Made by a program: the position numbers and the translations under genes. The notes under the pieces were generated by a model that was given only the letters and a program-made list of their open reading frames with translations, ran no database searches and was not told the DNA's origin. Positions 1-4,963 of a stretch of DNA of 5,002 bases are shown in pieces (position 1 is the stretch's first letter; each line of letters opens with the position of its first letter). The stretch covers positions 1 to 5,002 of the forward strand of contig DASXTS010000491.1 in the NCBI GenBank assembly GCA_036505275.1, given 5' to 3'. The stretch comes from DASXTS01 sp036505275 (lineage in GTDB: Bacteria; Actinomycetota; Actinomycetes; Mycobacteriales; Pseudonocardiaceae).

Positions 1-413
1 CGATCCCAGGATCCGTGCGCCGCATCCTGCGGGAATGGCGTCGTCATCGGGAGACCGAACGGCTTCTCCCGGATGTCGACGTCGACGCCGAGGTCGCCGA
101 GCACCTGGTGGATGCGGGCGTCGAAGTCCGCCACCGGCAGGCCGTCGCCGAGGCCGAAGGACCTGGTGCGGCCGTCGGCGGTCCGAACGACCAGGGCGTG
201 ATCGACGAAGTCGATCGTGATCTCGAAGGTCGTGCGCCGGTGGTGCAGGCGCCGCGTGGTAAGACCGCGAACATCGACGTACAGTGGCACGTTCCACCAG
301 TGGTTGCGTGGTGGCGTGGTCGCCAACCGGATCTTGCCGACGATCTGGCAGTACAGATGCAGCGTGTCCTTGGTGGCACGCCAGTCGGCCAGGTGTAGCT
401 CCGGCAGTGTCAT
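1..413 (-). CDS. DUF5996 family protein, N-terminal part (cut by left window edge)
   Basis: The reading frame starts at the ATG at 413-411 and stays open to base 1, giving 137 codons with no stop, so only the N-terminal part is in the window. The protein begins MTLPELHLADWRATKDTLHL. It carries the DUF5996 pattern: a Trp-led helix (residues 11-21), the QIVGKIRLA segment (23-31), a Trp-rich stretch NHWWNVPLYV (37-46), RGLTT (49-53), then ITIDFVDHALVVRT (65-78) and DFDARIHQVLGDLGVDV (97-112). DUF5996 proteins are widespread in actinobacteria and, as I recall, about 300 residues long; their function is unknown. No signal peptide or membrane segment is seen. The ATG overlaps the stop of the upstream zinc-finger gene in an ATGA, and its own Shine-Dalgarno site is poor (GCGGGCGG), so translation is probably coupled. 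The family call rests on remembered motif similarity. Confidence 0.85.
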   Translation of the reverse strand, partial: MTLPELHLADWRATKDTLHLYCQIVGKIRLATTPPRNHWWNVPLYVDVRGLTTRRLHHRRTTFEITIDFVDHALVVRTADGRTRSFGLGDGLPVADFDARIHQVLGDLGVDVDIREKPFGLPMTTPFPQDAAHGSWD

Positions 414-691
414 GGCCGCCCGCTGACCACGAACGCGACGCTGTCCACGTAGCACCAGCTCCAGTCCTCACCTGGTTCAGCGGATCGGATGATCGGGTGT
501 CCCGAGCGGCCGGCGTGTGCGGAGGCGTGCCGGTGCGGCGAGCTGTCACAACAGCCGATGTGGCCGCAGGACTGACACATGCGCAGATGCATCCAGGTAC
601 CCCCGATCGCCAGGCAGTCCTGGCAGCCGGCTATCGCGGCGGGCAGCTCGGTCACCTTGATGGCGTCCGTGTGCGAGCAGATCGCGTTCAT
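410..691 (-). CDS. Stand-alone UBP-type zinc-finger protein
   Basis: This 93-residue protein is almost entirely one ZnF-UBP domain. Likely zinc ligands are visible in order: C5 and H7, C23-x2-C26, C39-x2-C42, then H44, C47/C48, H53, H55, H59 and H65. The family signature TWMHLRMCQSCGHIGCCDSS (32-51) is followed by GHPIIRS (64-70), EPGEDW (72-77) and CYVD (80-83). In eukaryotic deubiquitinases this fold binds the free C-terminal Gly-Gly of ubiquitin. Bacterial single-domain versions are common in actinobacteria and their partner is not known. I chose the ATG at 691-689 because GGAGG lies ten bases upstream and the zinc-finger homology starts at once; an in-frame extension towards 1072 has no family similarity. 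It overlaps the DUF5996 gene by four bases and is the first gene of that operon. The protein is likely cytoplasmic. Confidence 0.9.
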   Translation of the reverse strand: MNAICSHTDAIKVTELPAAIAGCQDCLAIGGTWMHLRMCQSCGHIGCCDSSPHRHASAHAGRSGHPIIRSAEPGEDWSWCYVDSVAFVVSGRP

Positions 692-843
692 CTTGGCAGC
701 GCCTCCATGCCTCGCCAGGTTCCGGCGGACACGCTTCCCGACGCTAGTCCAACCACCATCACGCCGGCCAGACGCCGCCGAACCCGCCGCCATCGCGGCG
801 TACCGTGGCGACAGCATGGCTGCCGAGGAAGAAAAGGTGTGCT
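692..843. promoter_or_regulatory. Divergent intergenic region with weak promoter candidates
   Basis: This 152-bp gap separates the minus-strand zinc-finger operon from the plus-strand gene at 844, so it must hold two promoters. On the minus strand a -10-like TAGCGT lies at 746-741, about 50 bases before the zinc-finger start, without a convincing -35. On the plus strand TACCGT lies at 801-806, about 38 bases before the GTG, also without a clear -35. A perfect 6-bp stem with a four-base loop (CGCCGC-CATC-GCGGCG) lies at 785-800, directly before the plus-strand -10 candidate. None of these assignments is strong. Confidence 0.3.
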
Positions 844-1158
844 GTGACCGGTTCGTCCCCAGAGCCGCCGGAGCCGAGTCCGCCGGAGCCGAGTCCGCCG
901 GAGCCGATCGACGCCGAGATCGTTGCGCCGGCGACTCCCCAGCCACCAGCGCCGGACTACGACGAGCGCGGCATACCGAGCCTGGACTACGTGCGCGACA
1001 GGATCGAGGGCCGCTATGCGACGGCGCTGGGCGGCACCGAACTGGCCGAGGGAACGCCGCAGGCGCATACATTGGAAGAGCAGCAGGCGCAGCGGGAGAA
1101 GGCCGCCGCGGCCAAGCTGGACGAGATCCGCCGCAAACTCAGGAATGAGCCGTCATAA
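844..1158 (+). CDS. Small proline-rich protein with helical C-terminus, function unknown
   Basis: This 104-residue hypothetical protein has two parts. Residues 6-38 are disordered and proline/glutamate-rich, with EPSPP repeats at 10-21. The rest begins with DYDERGIPSLDYVRDRIEGR (38-57), runs through YATALGGTELAEGTPQ, and ends in a charged Ala/Glu/Lys/Arg helix (75-101), probably a coiled coil. The second part looks like a conserved actinobacterial family of unknown function, but I cannot name it. I chose GTG at 844 because AAAGG at 833-837 lies six bases upstream. An in-frame GTG at 805 would put the ribosome-binding sequence inside the gene and add a basic MATAWLPRKKRCA stretch. There is no signal peptide, so the protein is probably cytoplasmic. 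It stands alone on its strand and converges on the TetR gene, with 33 bases between the stops. Confidence 0.7.
   Translation: MTGSSPEPPEPSPPEPSPPEPIDAEIVAPATPQPPAPDYDERGIPSLDYVRDRIEGRYATALGGTELAEGTPQAHTLEEQQAQREKAAAAKLDEIRRKLRNEPS
871..906 (+). repeat. Short in-frame tandem repeat (15-bp unit) coding EPSPP
   Basis: The unit GAGCCGAGTCCGCCG occurs twice back to back (871-885 and 886-900) and continues with the first six bases of a third copy (901-906). A shortened nine-base version, GAGCCGCCG, lies just before it at 862-870. The unit is a multiple of three and encodes Glu-Pro-Ser-Pro-Pro, so copy-number change would alter linker length without shifting the frame. Confidence 0.8.
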
Positions 1159-1191
1159 CCCGAAACCCGGCCGCCACCAGCGCCGGCGCGC

Positions 1192-1896
1192 TCAGTTCGC
1201 CCGGTACGCGGCGAGGAATACCCGGACACCGTTGTCGGCGACGCTGTTGAGTTCCGCCTCGGTGAGGCTGCCGGCCTCGGCACTGAACATGGCCTGGTCC
1301 AGTGGCCTTCCCAGGATCAGGAAGGCGAAGTGATCGGCGGCCGTCGACGGATCGTCGATTCGCAGCAGGCCGCGCTCGGCCAGGCGTCCCAGTTTGGCCG
1401 CGAGCGCGTTGAGCACCCGTAGCGGCGCTCGTTCGTAGTAGGTGCGGGCAAGATCGGGAAACCGGCCGGCTTCCGCAATGACCAGCCGGCGCAGTTGCAA
1501 CACCTGCGGTCGCATCACCGAGCCGAGATACCGGCGGGCGATCGTTCGCAGTTCCGCCTCGACGTCGTCGTCCTCCGGCGCGTTCGCCAGGAGGTCGGCG
1601 AATTCCTCGGCTGTCGCGGTGACCCCGAGGATGATCGCGCCGAACAGCTGCTCCTTGTCACCGAAGTTCTTGTACACGGTCTGCTTGGACACCGCGGCCG
1701 TGGCCGCGATGTCGTCGATGCTGGTGCCTTGGTAGCCGTTGCGCAGAAACAGGGTGGTCGCCGCCTGAATGATCGCCGTGTGCCTGGTCGCCGATCTGCC
1801 GCGCTGCTCCGAGCGGCTCCTGCCGTCGGTTGCCGGGCCTAGTTCGACCCGCACCAGCAGTCCCTGATCTGTCGATGCGGGCTGTCGCTGCGCCAT
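1192..1896 (-). CDS. TetR/AcrR family transcriptional regulator (AefR-like C-terminal region)
   Basis: This is a 234-residue one-component repressor. A polar, probably flexible N-terminal tail (1-35) precedes a typical TetR DNA-binding domain: helix 1 RHTAIIQAATTLFLRNGY (38-55), then the helix-turn-helix TSIDDIAATAAVSKQTVYKNF (58-78, with the recognition helix near 69-77), then DKEQLF. The ligand-binding half contains LRTIARRYLGSVM, LQLRRLVIAEAGRFPDLARTYYE and the HFAFLILGRPLDQAMF segment, which resembles the AefR-like TetR C-terminal family. I chose the ATG at 1896-1894, preceded by AGGGAG six bases upstream. A longer frame to 2049 would run through the operator and into the neighbouring gene. 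It is divergent from the DUF998-YdeI operon, and the gap holds a large inverted repeat, so it probably represses itself and that operon. The ligand is unknown. Confidence 0.93.
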   Translation of the reverse strand: MAQRQPASTDQGLLVRVELGPATDGRSRSEQRGRSATRHTAIIQAATTLFLRNGYQGTSIDDIAATAAVSKQTVYKNFGDKEQLFGAIILGVTATAEEFADLLANAPEDDDVEAELRTIARRYLGSVMRPQVLQLRRLVIAEAGRFPDLARTYYERAPLRVLNALAAKLGRLAERGLLRIDDPSTAADHFAFLILGRPLDQAMFSAEAGSLTEAELNSVADNGVRVFLAAYRAN

Positions 1897-1914
1897 GAGT
1901 CGCTCCCTGCCAGT

Positions 1915-1963
1915 TGGTACTAGACGGTACGGTACCGAGCGGGTACTGTACGGTCTAGTACCA
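1915..1963. promoter_or_regulatory. Double TetR operator in the divergent promoter region
   Basis: The region is a 49-bp imperfect inverted repeat centred on 1939, with 22-base arms matching at 20 positions. The outermost 11 bases, TGGTACTAGAC (1915-1925) and GTCTAGTACCA (1953-1963), are perfect. It resolves into two 21-bp dyads, 1916-1936 and 1942-1962, both of the form GGTACT-N9-(A/G)GTACC; as direct copies they agree at 16 of 21 positions. Their centres are 26 bp apart. -10-like hexamers fall inside: TACGGT at 1949-1954 on the plus strand, and TACCGT at 1934-1929 or 1929-1924 on the minus strand. Bound repressor dimers would therefore cover both promoters. The dyads are directly visible; assigning them to the adjacent TetR protein is inference from position. 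Confidence 0.85.
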
Positions 1964-1984
1964 GAGTAGCGGAAGGACGGACCG

Positions 1985-2695
1985 ATGGCCACTGCAACCT
2001 CTACCGACTCAACCGACGTCGACGTCCGCGGCTGCGCCGAGCCGGGCACGGCGGTGACCCGCTCGCTACTCGGTTACGGCGTTCTCGCCGGCCCGACGTA
2101 CCTCGTAGTCGGGCTGGCCCAGGCGCTCACCCGGGATGGCTTCGACCTTCGCCGCCACGACCTGAGCCTGCTCGCGAACGGAACCCTGGGCTGGATCCAG
2201 ATCGCCAATCTGGTCGTCACCGGACTGGCGACGATCGCGGCCGCGATCGGGCTGAGCCGGGCGTTGCGGGGCGGCCGAGGCGGTACCTGGGGTCCCCGGC
2301 TCATCGGGGTCTACGGCACCGGACTCGTCGCCGCCGGCGTGTTCGTCGCCGACCCGATGGCCGGCTTCCCGATCGGCACCCCACCCGGGCCACCGGTCGC
2401 GGTCAGTTCGCACGGCATCTTGCATGTACTCAGCGGCGCCGTCGGGTTCCTCGCCCTGGTTGCGGCGTGCTTCGTGATCGCCCGCGGATTCGCCGACCGC
2501 GGCCAGCACCCATGGGCCTGGTACTGCCGAATCACCGGAATCGTGTTCCTCGCGGGCATTGCCGGCATCTCCGCCGGCTCGGGTCACCCCGCCGCGGTGC
2601 TCGGCCTCTGGATCGCCGTTATCGCCGGGTGGGCCTGGTTGTCCATCGTGTCCGCGCACCTGTTCGCCACCACGGCAGAGGTCGGGTCGCGATGA
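1985..2695 (+). CDS. DUF998 family six-helix membrane protein
   Basis: This 236-residue integral membrane protein has a polar N-terminus of about 26 residues and six predicted transmembrane helices, near 28-48, 70-92, 106-122, 143-168, 181-199 and 202-226. Features typical of DUF998 include a small-residue first helix (LLGYGVLAGPTYLVVGL), the loop RRHDLSLLANGTLGWIQ (56-72), ADPMAGFP (122-129) and SSHGILHVLSGAVGF (141-155), with conserved-looking H58, D123, H143 and H147. The function of DUF998 is not established. The ATG at 1985 has GGAAGG eight bases upstream and starts just past the operator. The stop overlaps the start of the next gene in ATGA, so the two are co-translated. Being divergent from a TetR gene, it is probably induced by a small molecule; transport or membrane-stress roles are possible but unproven. 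Confidence 0.88.
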   Translation: MATATSTDSTDVDVRGCAEPGTAVTRSLLGYGVLAGPTYLVVGLAQALTRDGFDLRRHDLSLLANGTLGWIQIANLVVTGLATIAAAIGLSRALRGGRGGTWGPRLIGVYGTGLVAAGVFVADPMAGFPIGTPPGPPVAVSSHGILHVLSGAVGFLALVAACFVIARGFADRGQHPWAWYCRITGIVFLAGIAGISAGSGHPAAVLGLWIAVIAGWAWLSIVSAHLFATTAEVGSR

Positions 2696-3132
2696 GGTTC
2701 CACGCCACCCTCGAACTCGGGGGCAAGACCGCCACCGGCATCCAAGTGCCGCCGGACATCGTCGCCGCACTCGGGTCCACCAAACGCCCGCCGGTTCGGG
2801 TGACGATCAACGGCCACACCTACCGCAGCACCATCGCTGCCATGGGCGGACGGTTCATGCTCGGCGTCAGCGCCGACAACCGCGCGGCCGCCCGAATTGC
2901 CGCCGGTGACCACATCGACGTCGACATCGAACTCGACACCGAACCCCGCACCGTCACGGTGCCACCCGACCTCGCCGCCGCCCTCGACACCGATCCCCAG
3001 GCCCGGCGTCGATTCGACGAACTGTCCTACAGCAACCAACTGCGCCACGTCCTCGCCGTCGACGGCGCGAGAACCGCCGACACCCGCCAACGCCGAATCG
3101 TCAAGATCGTCGAAGACCTGCGCGTGGGATAG
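2692..3132 (+). CDS. DUF1905 / YdeI-OmdA family protein
   Basis: This 146-residue soluble protein has two domains. Residues 1-82 form a DUF1905-type beta-barrel: MRFHATLELGGKTATGIQVP, VRVTINGHTYRSTIAAMGGRFMLGVS and the AGDHIDVDIELD strand. Residues 88-146 match the YdeI/OmpD-associated (OmdA) helical domain: VPPDLAAALDTDPQARRRFDELSYSN, then RHVLAVDGARTADTRQRRIVKIVEDLR. Enterobacterial YdeI/OmdA has been linked to bacteriocin and polymyxin protection. Whether that applies to actinobacterial homologues is unknown. The length is normal for the two-domain form. Its ATG lies inside the DUF998 stop (ATGA overlap), so it depends on upstream translation and the TetR-controlled promoter. All five Glu codons are GAA and eight of eleven Leu codons are CTC, unlike the SDR gene to the right. 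A hairpin follows the stop by about a dozen bases. Confidence 0.88.
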   Translation: MRFHATLELGGKTATGIQVPPDIVAALGSTKRPPVRVTINGHTYRSTIAAMGGRFMLGVSADNRAAARIAAGDHIDVDIELDTEPRTVTVPPDLAAALDTDPQARRRFDELSYSNQLRHVLAVDGARTADTRQRRIVKIVEDLRVG

Positions 3133-3143
3133 TCGGTCATGTC

Positions 3144-3184
3144 GGGGCTGACCGGCGCGCGCGACGTCCTGCCGGTCAGACCCC
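3144..3184 (+). terminator. Long GC-rich hairpin downstream of the YdeI-like gene
   Basis: CTGACCGGC (3148-3156) and GCCGGTCAG (3171-3179) pair perfectly over nine bases around a 14-base loop. GGGG (3144-3147) then pairs with CCCC (3181-3184) past one bulged A at 3180, giving a 13-bp stem twelve bases after the stop codon. There is no T-tract, as is common for actinobacterial terminators. The left-arm sequence TGACCGGC recurs at 3206-3213 and could pair with the same right arm, giving an alternative fold that may serve transcription arriving from the other side. The minus-strand TetR gene ends at 3266, so the two units converge here. Confidence 0.7.
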
Positions 3185-3265
3185 CACTCCGGGGACGGCG
3201 AATCGTGACCGGCCCAACCCTGCCCGGGCATCGCGCGCCGGCGTGGCGACGTTCGAGTTCGCCGC

Positions 3266-3967
3266 CTACGCGGAGTGGCTCGCGCGCTGCTGGTGAGCCG
3301 CCACGAGCCGGGCTCCGGGCTGGGTCGTGCCGGACTGCGACGGGCACACCAGGTGTGGGAGCAGTTGCAGCACGCGCTCTCGCAGGTCGGCCAGGGCGCT
3401 GCCGGAGCCGGACAGGTAGTGCAGCAGTGCCTGCTGGAACAGGCCGTCGAACATGGCGTAGGCCACCGGCGACGGCACGACGAGCCTGGCGTCGCCGAGT
3501 TCGGCGAAGCGGCTGACGATGCGCCAGATCATCCGCTCGAGGCTCTGGTCGATCTCCAGGACGTCGGCGCGGAAGGACTCCTCGAACAGCGACTGGGAGC
3601 GCAGGTCGTACCAGAGGCGATGCATGAGCGCCTCGTCGCGCAGGGTCTGCACGAGGCCCTCGGCGAAGCCCTGGGCCAGGGCGTCGCCGGTGCGGGCGGT
3701 GGCCACGATCTGGTCGTAGCGCTGCACGCAGTGCGCCTTGTACTGCCGCACGCAGTACGTGATCAGGTCCACCTTGTCCCGGAAGTAGTAGTGCAGGACG
3801 CCGTGCGAGAACGCGGAGTTCTGGGCGATCTCGCGCAGGCTGGTGCGCGCGTAGCCGAGCTCGGAGAGGGTCTGGATGGCCGCGTCCGCGAGCGTCTTGC
3901 GGCGCTCCTCGAACTTGTCGACCTGGGACCGCGAGACCCGGTCGATCCTCTCGGCAGCCTTGGTCAC
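3266..3967 (-). CDS. TetR/AcrR family transcriptional regulator, divergent from the SDR gene
   Basis: This is a 233-residue repressor if it starts at the GTG at 3967-3965. The DNA-binding domain is clear: helix 1 RRKTLADAAIQTLSELGYA (22-40), helix-turn-helix TSLREIAQNSAFSHGVLHYYF (42-62, recognition helix near 53-61), then RDKVDLITYCVRQY. The C-terminal half is helical, with YDLRSQSLFEESFRADVLEIDQSLERMI and YAMFDGLFQQALLHYLSGSGSALADLRERV, the usual ligand-pocket and dimer region; no specific C-terminal family is recognised. The GTG has AGGAAAG nine bases upstream. An in-frame ATG at 4039 would add 24 residues rich in Gly, Pro and Arg, has no Shine-Dalgarno site and lies almost in the operator, so I reject it, though it is not excluded. 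Divergence from the SDR gene and the paired dyads between them suggest it represses that operon and itself. The ligand is unknown. Confidence 0.9.
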   Translation of the reverse strand: MTKAAERIDRVSRSQVDKFEERRKTLADAAIQTLSELGYARTSLREIAQNSAFSHGVLHYYFRDKVDLITYCVRQYKAHCVQRYDQIVATARTGDALAQGFAEGLVQTLRDEALMHRLWYDLRSQSLFEESFRADVLEIDQSLERMIWRIVSRFAELGDARLVVPSPVAYAMFDGLFQQALLHYLSGSGSALADLRERVLQLLPHLVCPSQSGTTQPGARLVAAHQQRASHSA

Positions 3968-4051
3968 GGTGCGCGTCTTTCCTCGGGGTCGGGGCCCGCA
4001 CCCCTGCGCGCCTGGACCCAGCGTAACTCGGCGTTGCATGCCGGGCCGAGC

Positions 4052-4091
4052 GTCTTGACAAGTGTCCAGGAAAGTCTTGACAGTTGTCCAG
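4052..4091. promoter_or_regulatory. Tandem operator: two 18-bp direct repeats with internal dyads
   Basis: Two copies of GTCTTGACANNTGTCCAG lie at 4052-4069 and 4074-4091. They agree at 16 of 18 positions, differing only in the centre, and repeat with a 22-bp period, about two helical turns. Each holds a dyad TTGACA-nn-TGTCCA (4055-4068 and 4077-4090) whose halves match at five of six positions. This is the usual form of a TetR operator, and two dimers could bind on the same face. The second copy contains the -35 hexamer of the SDR promoter, so binding would block RNA polymerase. Assignment to the adjacent TetR protein is by position. Confidence 0.82.
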
Positions 4092-4106
4092 AAGCCTTCT
4101 TACGGT
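4077..4106 (+). promoter_or_regulatory. Predicted sigma-70-type promoter of the SDR operon
   Basis: A perfect -35 hexamer TTGACA (4077-4082) is followed after 18 bases by TACGGT (4101-4106), which fits the actinobacterial TAnnnT -10 pattern. Transcription would begin near 4113, giving a leader of about 46 bases. The upstream TTGACA at 4055 has no matching -10. The -35 is embedded in the second operator copy, which fits a repressed, inducible promoter. Confidence 0.6.
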
Positions 4107-4110
4107 GTGC

Positions 4111-4130
4111 TGCGCATCACCAGATGCGCG
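4111..4130 (+). other. Hairpin at the predicted 5' end of the SDR transcript
   Basis: GCGCATC (4112-4118) and GATGCGC (4123-4129) form a perfect 7-bp stem around the loop ACCA, with a T-G wobble pair outside. The stem starts almost exactly at the predicted transcription start and ends well before the Shine-Dalgarno AGGAGG at 4146. It could protect the mRNA 5' end, or as DNA it could be a further protein-binding dyad. It has no T-tract and lies before the gene, so it is unlikely to be a terminator. Confidence 0.5.
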
Positions 4131-4158
4131 ACGGGCGGGTGGATCAGGAGGAGTTCGG

Positions 4159-4962
4159 ATGGCAGCGTTCGAACTGACGGGCCGGCGGGCTCTCGTCACC
4201 GGAGGGGCCCGCGGCCTCGGCGCAGGCATGGCCAGCGCCCTCGCGGCCGCCGGCGCGGCGGTCATGATCGGGGACGTGCTGAAGGACGTCGGCGAGCAGA
4301 CCGCGGCGAGCATCCAGCGTTCCGGCGCGCAGGCCGGGTTCGTGGCGCTGGACGTCACCAGCGAGGCCGACTGGGAGGGCGCCGTCGCGCGGACCATCGC
4401 CGAGCTCGGCGGCCTGGACATCCTGGTGAACAACGCCGGGATCGAGATCTCGGCACTGGTCGTCGACCAGGACCCCGACGAGCTGCGGCGCATGCTGGAC
4501 GTCAACGTTGTCGGCACGGCGCTGGGCTGCAAGCACGGGCTGCGGGCCATGCGTCCCGGCGGAGCGGCCGGTGCCGGTGGTGCGATCGTCAATGTCGCCT
4601 CGGTCGCCGCGACCATCGCCTTCCCCGGGATCTCCGGCTACTCGGCGACCAAGTCCGCGGTCGACCGGCTGACAAGGGTGGCCGCGTTCGAGTCCGGCAA
4701 GCTCGGTTACGGGGTGCGGGTGAACTGCGTCTACCCGGGCCTGGTGCCGACCGAGATGGGCATGAAGCTGGCCGTCGACATGGCCGAGCTGGGCCTGTTC
4801 CCCAGCCCGGAGGCGGCGGTCGCGGCCGTGATCGAGCAGACCCCGGCCGGCCGGCTCGGCGAGGTCGGCGACATGGCCGACGCCGTGGTGTTCCTGGCCT
4901 CGGACGCGGCGAGATTCATCACCGGCATCGGCCTGCCGGTCGACGGCGGGATGGGGATGTGA
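4159..4962 (+). CDS. SDR family NAD(P)-dependent oxidoreductase (classical, FabG-like)
   Basis: This 267-residue enzyme has the length and motifs of a classical short-chain dehydrogenase/reductase. The Rossmann cofactor motif is TGGARGLG (14-21). An acidic D39 at the end of strand 2 favours NAD(H) over NADP(H). DV at 65-66 contacts adenine, NNAG is at 91-94, and the catalytic tetrad is N116, S148, Y161 and K165 (YSATK). YPGLVPTEM follows the active site and the protein ends with a DGGMGM tail. It should interconvert an alcohol and a ketone; the substrate cannot be told, and steroid, lipid or xenobiotic alcohols are all possible. The ATG at 4159 has AGGAGG seven bases upstream; a longer GTG frame from 4084 would start inside the operator and promoter. 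It leads an operon with the next gene, controlled by the divergent TetR. It is cytoplasmic. Confidence 0.95.
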   Translation: MAAFELTGRRALVTGGARGLGAGMASALAAAGAAVMIGDVLKDVGEQTAASIQRSGAQAGFVALDVTSEADWEGAVARTIAELGGLDILVNNAGIEISALVVDQDPDELRRMLDVNVVGTALGCKHGLRAMRPGGAAGAGGAIVNVASVAATIAFPGISGYSATKSAVDRLTRVAAFESGKLGYGVRVNCVYPGLVPTEMGMKLAVDMAELGLFPSPEAAVAAVIEQTPAGRLGEVGDMADAVVFLASDAARFITGIGLPVDGGMGM

Positions 4963-4963
4963 G

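Noticed and set aside
15..398. 127-codon plus-strand frame opposite the DUF5996 gene
   Set aside because: The minus strand encodes recognisable DUF5996 motifs running off the window edge; the plus frame is a mirror artefact.
410..691. ZnF-UBP protein as evidence for a bacterial ubiquitin-like conjugation or defence system
   Set aside because: No E1, E2, ubiquitin-like or deubiquitinase gene is visible nearby, and single-domain ZnF-UBP proteins are common in actinobacteria outside such systems.
1159..1191. Possible bidirectional terminator between the convergent small gene and the first TetR gene
   Set aside because: Only a 5-bp stem (CCGGC/GCCGG) with a ten-base loop and a loopless GCGCCGGCGC palindrome are present, which is expected by chance at this GC content.
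2066..2770. 234-codon minus-strand frame opposite the DUF998 gene
   Set aside because: The plus strand encodes a clean six-helix protein with start, ribosome-binding site and coupled neighbour; the antisense translation is charged low-complexity sequence.
3968..4039. ATG start at 4039 for the second TetR gene
   Set aside because: There is no Shine-Dalgarno site before it, the extra residues are Gly/Pro/Arg-rich, and the GTG at 3967 has AGGAAAG at suitable spacing.
3275..4177. 300-codon plus-strand frame opposite the second TetR gene
   Set aside because: It is antisense to a convincing TetR protein, has no recognisable domain, and would read through the operator and promoter.
3027..4616. Very long minus-strand open frame (529 codons)
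   Set aside because: It crosses the second TetR gene in another frame, the operator region and the SDR gene antisense. The translation is low-complexity Arg/Pro/Ala with no family motif, as expected for shadow frames in high-GC DNA.
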